Assembly: GCF_018780385.1 (NCBI RefSeq) | Contig: NZ_JADMJO010000041.1 | Span: 62,001 to 126,000 of the forward strand | Source: Hydrogenophaga sp. | GTDB lineage: Bacteria; Pseudomonadota; Gammaproteobacteria; Burkholderiales; Burkholderiaceae_C | Direction: 5' to 3' | Length of the DNA: 64,000 nucleotides | In this document: positions 62,160-64,000 of the stretch, in pieces | How positions within the stretch are numbered: the first letter of the stretch is position 1 | Layout of the letters: each line of letters begins with the position of its first letter | Translations under genes and position numbers: made by a program | Notes under the pieces: generated by a model | The model's input: only the letters and a program-made list of their open reading frames with translations | What the model was told of the DNA's origin: nothing | Database searches by the model: none

Positions 62160-63080
62160 GTGAACTTCGCCCAGCTGCTCTTCCCCGACTTCTCGCTCAT
62201 CCTTTGTGGCTACCTGGTCTGCCGCTTCACCGCCCTCAACCGCAAGGTCTGGGAGCAGGTGGAGAGCCTGGTGTACTACTTTCTGTTTCCCGTGCTGCTG
62301 TTTCACAGCATCGTGAAGAGCCCGCTCGATCTGGGCCAGGCGTCCAGCCTCATGGGTGCGGGCATCTCACTGGGCTTGTGCGGCATTGCGCTGTCGTACT
62401 CACTGACCCACTGGCCCTGGGTTGGCAAACGGCTGGATGTGCGTCTGCACGCGGCCAGCGCCCAGGTGGGTTTTCGCTTCAACTCCTTCATTGCACTGGC
62501 CCTGGCCGAGAAGATGGCCGGCCCGCCGGGCCTGCTCATGATCGCGGTGCTCATCGGCGTGTGTGTGCCGCTGTTCAACGTGGGCGCGGTCTGGCCGATG
62601 GCGCGGCACGCCAACAAGGGCTTCCTGCGCGAGTTGCTGCGCAATCCACTCATCATCGGCACTGTGTCTGGCCTGGTGGCCAACCTGCTGGGGTTTTCCG
62701 TGCCATTCTGGCTCGAGCCCACGGTCAACCGCATCGGCCAGGCTTCGCTGGCGCTGGGGCTCATGGCCGCTGGCGCGGGCATGCAGTTCGGCATGCTGGC
62801 CAGCGCCAAGACGCTGGGCGGCCTGGTGCTGGCGGTCAAGCACCTGGGCATGCCGCTCATGGCGCTCGGGCTGGCGTTGCTCTTCAGGCTCGACCCGACC
62901 CAGACCACCATCCTGCTGATGTTTTCCGCCGTGCCCACCGCGTCCAGTTGTTATGTGCTGGCCGCGCGCATGGGCTACAACGGACCTTACGTGGCGGGGC
63001 TGGTCACGCTGTCCACCTTGCTGGGCATCGTGAGCCTGCCATTTGCCCTGGGCGTGCTCAGACCCATGGCCGGCGCATGA
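62160..63080 (+). CDS. AEC-family (auxin efflux carrier type) transporter
   Basis: An inner-membrane protein of 306 residues with ten predicted helices in two inverted halves. [20 protein letters not shown] opens it, [20 protein letters not shown] is the family signature and [20 protein letters not shown] is the conserved crossover of the second half. Bacterial members move malate, malonate or other organic acids. The start is GTG 62160 by the family N-terminus. The ribosome site is poor, and TATGCT nearby (62149-62154) might support a leaderless message. The divergent TTT binding protein also handles organic acids. Confidence 0.85.
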   Translation: MNFAQLLFPDFSLILCGYLVCRFTALNRKVWEQVESLVYYFLFPVLLFHSIVKSPLDLGQASSLMGAGISLGLCGIALSYSLTHWPWVGKRLDVRLHAASAQVGFRFNSFIALALAEKMAGPPGLLMIAVLIGVCVPLFNVGAVWPMARHANKGFLRELLRNPLIIGTVSGLVANLLGFSVPFWLEPTVNRIGQASLALGLMAAGAGMQFGMLASAKTLGGLVLAVKHLGMPLMALGLALLFRLDPTQTTILLMFSAVPTASSCYVLAARMGYNGPYVAGLVTLSTLLGIVSLPFALGVLRPMAGA

Positions 63081-63105
63081 TCAACATCCTCCTCTGAAAG
63101 CCACC

Positions 63106-63600
63106 ATGAACCCGTTGCGCCGTCCCGCTGCTCTCCTCTCCGCCTTGGTGCTGGGTCTGTCGTTCGCCACCTCGGCGGCCCACGCCCAGGCCATCGGCGA
63201 AGTGGACACGGTGTTCAAGTGGCTGGGGCCCGACCACAAGATCGTGGTCGACGCGTTTGATGACCCCAAGGTCAAGGGCGTCACCTGTTACGTGTCGCGC
63301 GCCAAGACCGGCGGCATCAAGGGCGGGCTCGGTCTGGCCGAAGACAAGTCGGACGCCAGCATCGAGTGCAAGCAGGTGGGCGCCGTGTCGTTTGTGGGCG
63401 ATCCCCTGCGTCAGCAGGAAGTCGTGTTCACCGAGCGCACGTCGCTGGTGTTCAAGAAGCTGCAGGTGGTGCGCATGGTCGACAAGACCCGCAACACCCT
63501 GGTCTACCTGAGCTACTCCGACCGGGTTATCGAAGGCTCACCCGACAACAGCGTCACCGCCGTGCCGCTGCCACCCGGTACAACGATTCCCATGCGCTGA
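63106..63600 (+). CDS. creA: CreA family exported protein
   Basis: A protein of 164 residues. A signal peptide (about 1-28, ending SAAHAQA) is followed by [58 protein letters not shown] and [14 protein letters not shown], the CreA signature. The function of CreA is unknown. It is periplasmic. ATG 63106 begins the leader, and the frame upstream overlaps the AEC gene. Confidence 0.92.
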   Translation: MNPLRRPAALLSALVLGLSFATSAAHAQAIGEVDTVFKWLGPDHKIVVDAFDDPKVKGVTCYVSRAKTGGIKGGLGLAEDKSDASIECKQVGAVSFVGDPLRQQEVVFTERTSLVFKKLQVVRMVDKTRNTLVYLSYSDRVIEGSPDNSVTAVPLPPGTTIPMR

Positions 63601-64000
63601 TCACCGGGCCGGCGCCACCAGGTCCATGCGCCGCTGCAAGCGTGCTGCAGCCTGGGTGTCGCCAGCCGCCTGGGCGCGTTGCTGCTGCACCTGCAACCAG
63701 GCCAGCAAGGGCCGGCGCCAGCCCCGCGCCGACGCGGTGTCCACCGCCCGGTCCATCACGCCGGGCGTGGCGCGACCGCTGCGAAACAACACGCCGGCGG
63801 CCACCAGTTGTGAGAGCGGGTCCTGGATCGATGCCAGCGCAGCGTCCGGCGTTGCATTGCCCACGAGAGCGCGGTGCGCCTCGGGCAGCAAGGCCGCATC
63901 CGCCGCTTGCGCGTTGCCCGCCAGATACCGCGCATAGGCGAGCTCGGCCGGCGCCGCGTCTTGCGCAAGCGCTTCAAAGCCGACACAAGGTTCCACCACC
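63601..64000 (-). CDS. Unrecognised protein, C-terminal part (cut by window edge)
   Basis: 133 codons are visible, ending DLVAPAR. The sequence is alanine-rich and helical (AELAYARYLAGNAQAADAAL, AWLQVQQQRAQAAGDTQAAARLQRRM), like helical repeats. I recognise no family. The start lies outside the window or at one of several GTG/ATG codons near the edge, so the length is unknown. It is convergent with creA, stop against stop. Confidence 0.6.
   Translation of the reverse strand, partial: VVEPCVGFEALAQDAAPAELAYARYLAGNAQAADAALLPEAHRALVGNATPDAALASIQDPLSQLVAAGVLFRSGRATPGVMDRAVDTASARGWRRPLLAWLQVQQQRAQAAGDTQAAARLQRRMDLVAPAR

Overview
The window is 64 kb of high-GC chromosome, probably from a betaproteobacterium of the order Burkholderiales. 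A member of the Comamonadaceae (Hydrogenophaga-like) is my best guess. The reasons are the pyrG-kdsA-eno-ftsB order, Bug/TTT substrate-binding proteins, CreA, DUF3297 and DUF1439 proteins, and one copy of the dispersed TTCGGGCTGAGCCTGTCGAA-type repeat common in this group. The genus is inferred, not shown. I see no rRNA, tRNA, CRISPR array or intact prophage.

Layout. (1) 1-7.8 kb: a PQQ-dependent alcohol oxidation locus. It holds a quinoprotein dehydrogenase (cut by the left edge), an MBL-fold protein, a SoxYZ-like carrier, an ABC permease, an ABC-type binding protein, a beta-propeller, a TTT-type binding protein and the ABC ATPase. Two sigma-54 (-24/-12) promoter matches face the two minus-strand units. 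(2) 7.9-14 kb: a DUF1993 gene, then a likely foreign island with a TPR-CHAT (caspase-like) protein divergent from an OLD-type ATPase-TOPRIM nuclease, a candidate defence pair. (3) 14-20.4 kb: a secreted FKBP isomerase, then a membrane-lipid neighbourhood of phosphatidylserine decarboxylase, class III aminotransferase, a small membrane protein, a GT4 glycosyltransferase and UDP-glucose dehydrogenase. (4) 20.5-26.9 kb: an orphan PEP-CTERM protein, a SulP transporter with STAS and cyclic-nucleotide domains, a lipoxygenase-like protein and a membrane nucleotide cyclase. (5) 27-38.4 kb: oxyanion uptake. modE faces modABC across a ModE-type palindrome, and a seven-gene operon combines tupBCA, a ModA-like lipoprotein and a BtuFCD-type transporter, with a divergent regulator. 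PsiF-like and DUF3597 genes lie between.

(6) 38.4-48.5 kb: core genes coaBC, pyrG, kdsA, eno, ftsB, a NadR-like kinase, hslO, a gamma-carbonic anhydrase, a DUF455 ferritin-like protein and dbpA. (7) 48.5-56.6 kb: an IS3-family transposase remnant beside a metallophosphoesterase with an unrecognised N-terminal region, then a VOC protein, a hybrid histidine kinase, DUF3297 and DUF1439 proteins, a RIO kinase and an exported MsrB-MsrA pair. (8) 56.6-60 kb: a CesT-like (type III secretion chaperone-like) gene followed by two tandem paralogues. Their well-conserved N-termini look like secretion or chaperone-binding regions, and their C-termini carry kinase-fold motifs. (9) 60-64 kb: a XerD-type recombinase, a TTT binding protein, an AEC transporter, creA and a gene cut by the right edge.

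The most interesting regions are the chaperone plus duplicated kinase-like putative effectors (56.6-59.9 kb) and the divergent CHAT/OLD pair (8.8-13.7 kb). Next are the sigma-54-controlled PQQ locus and the combined tungstate/molybdate operon.
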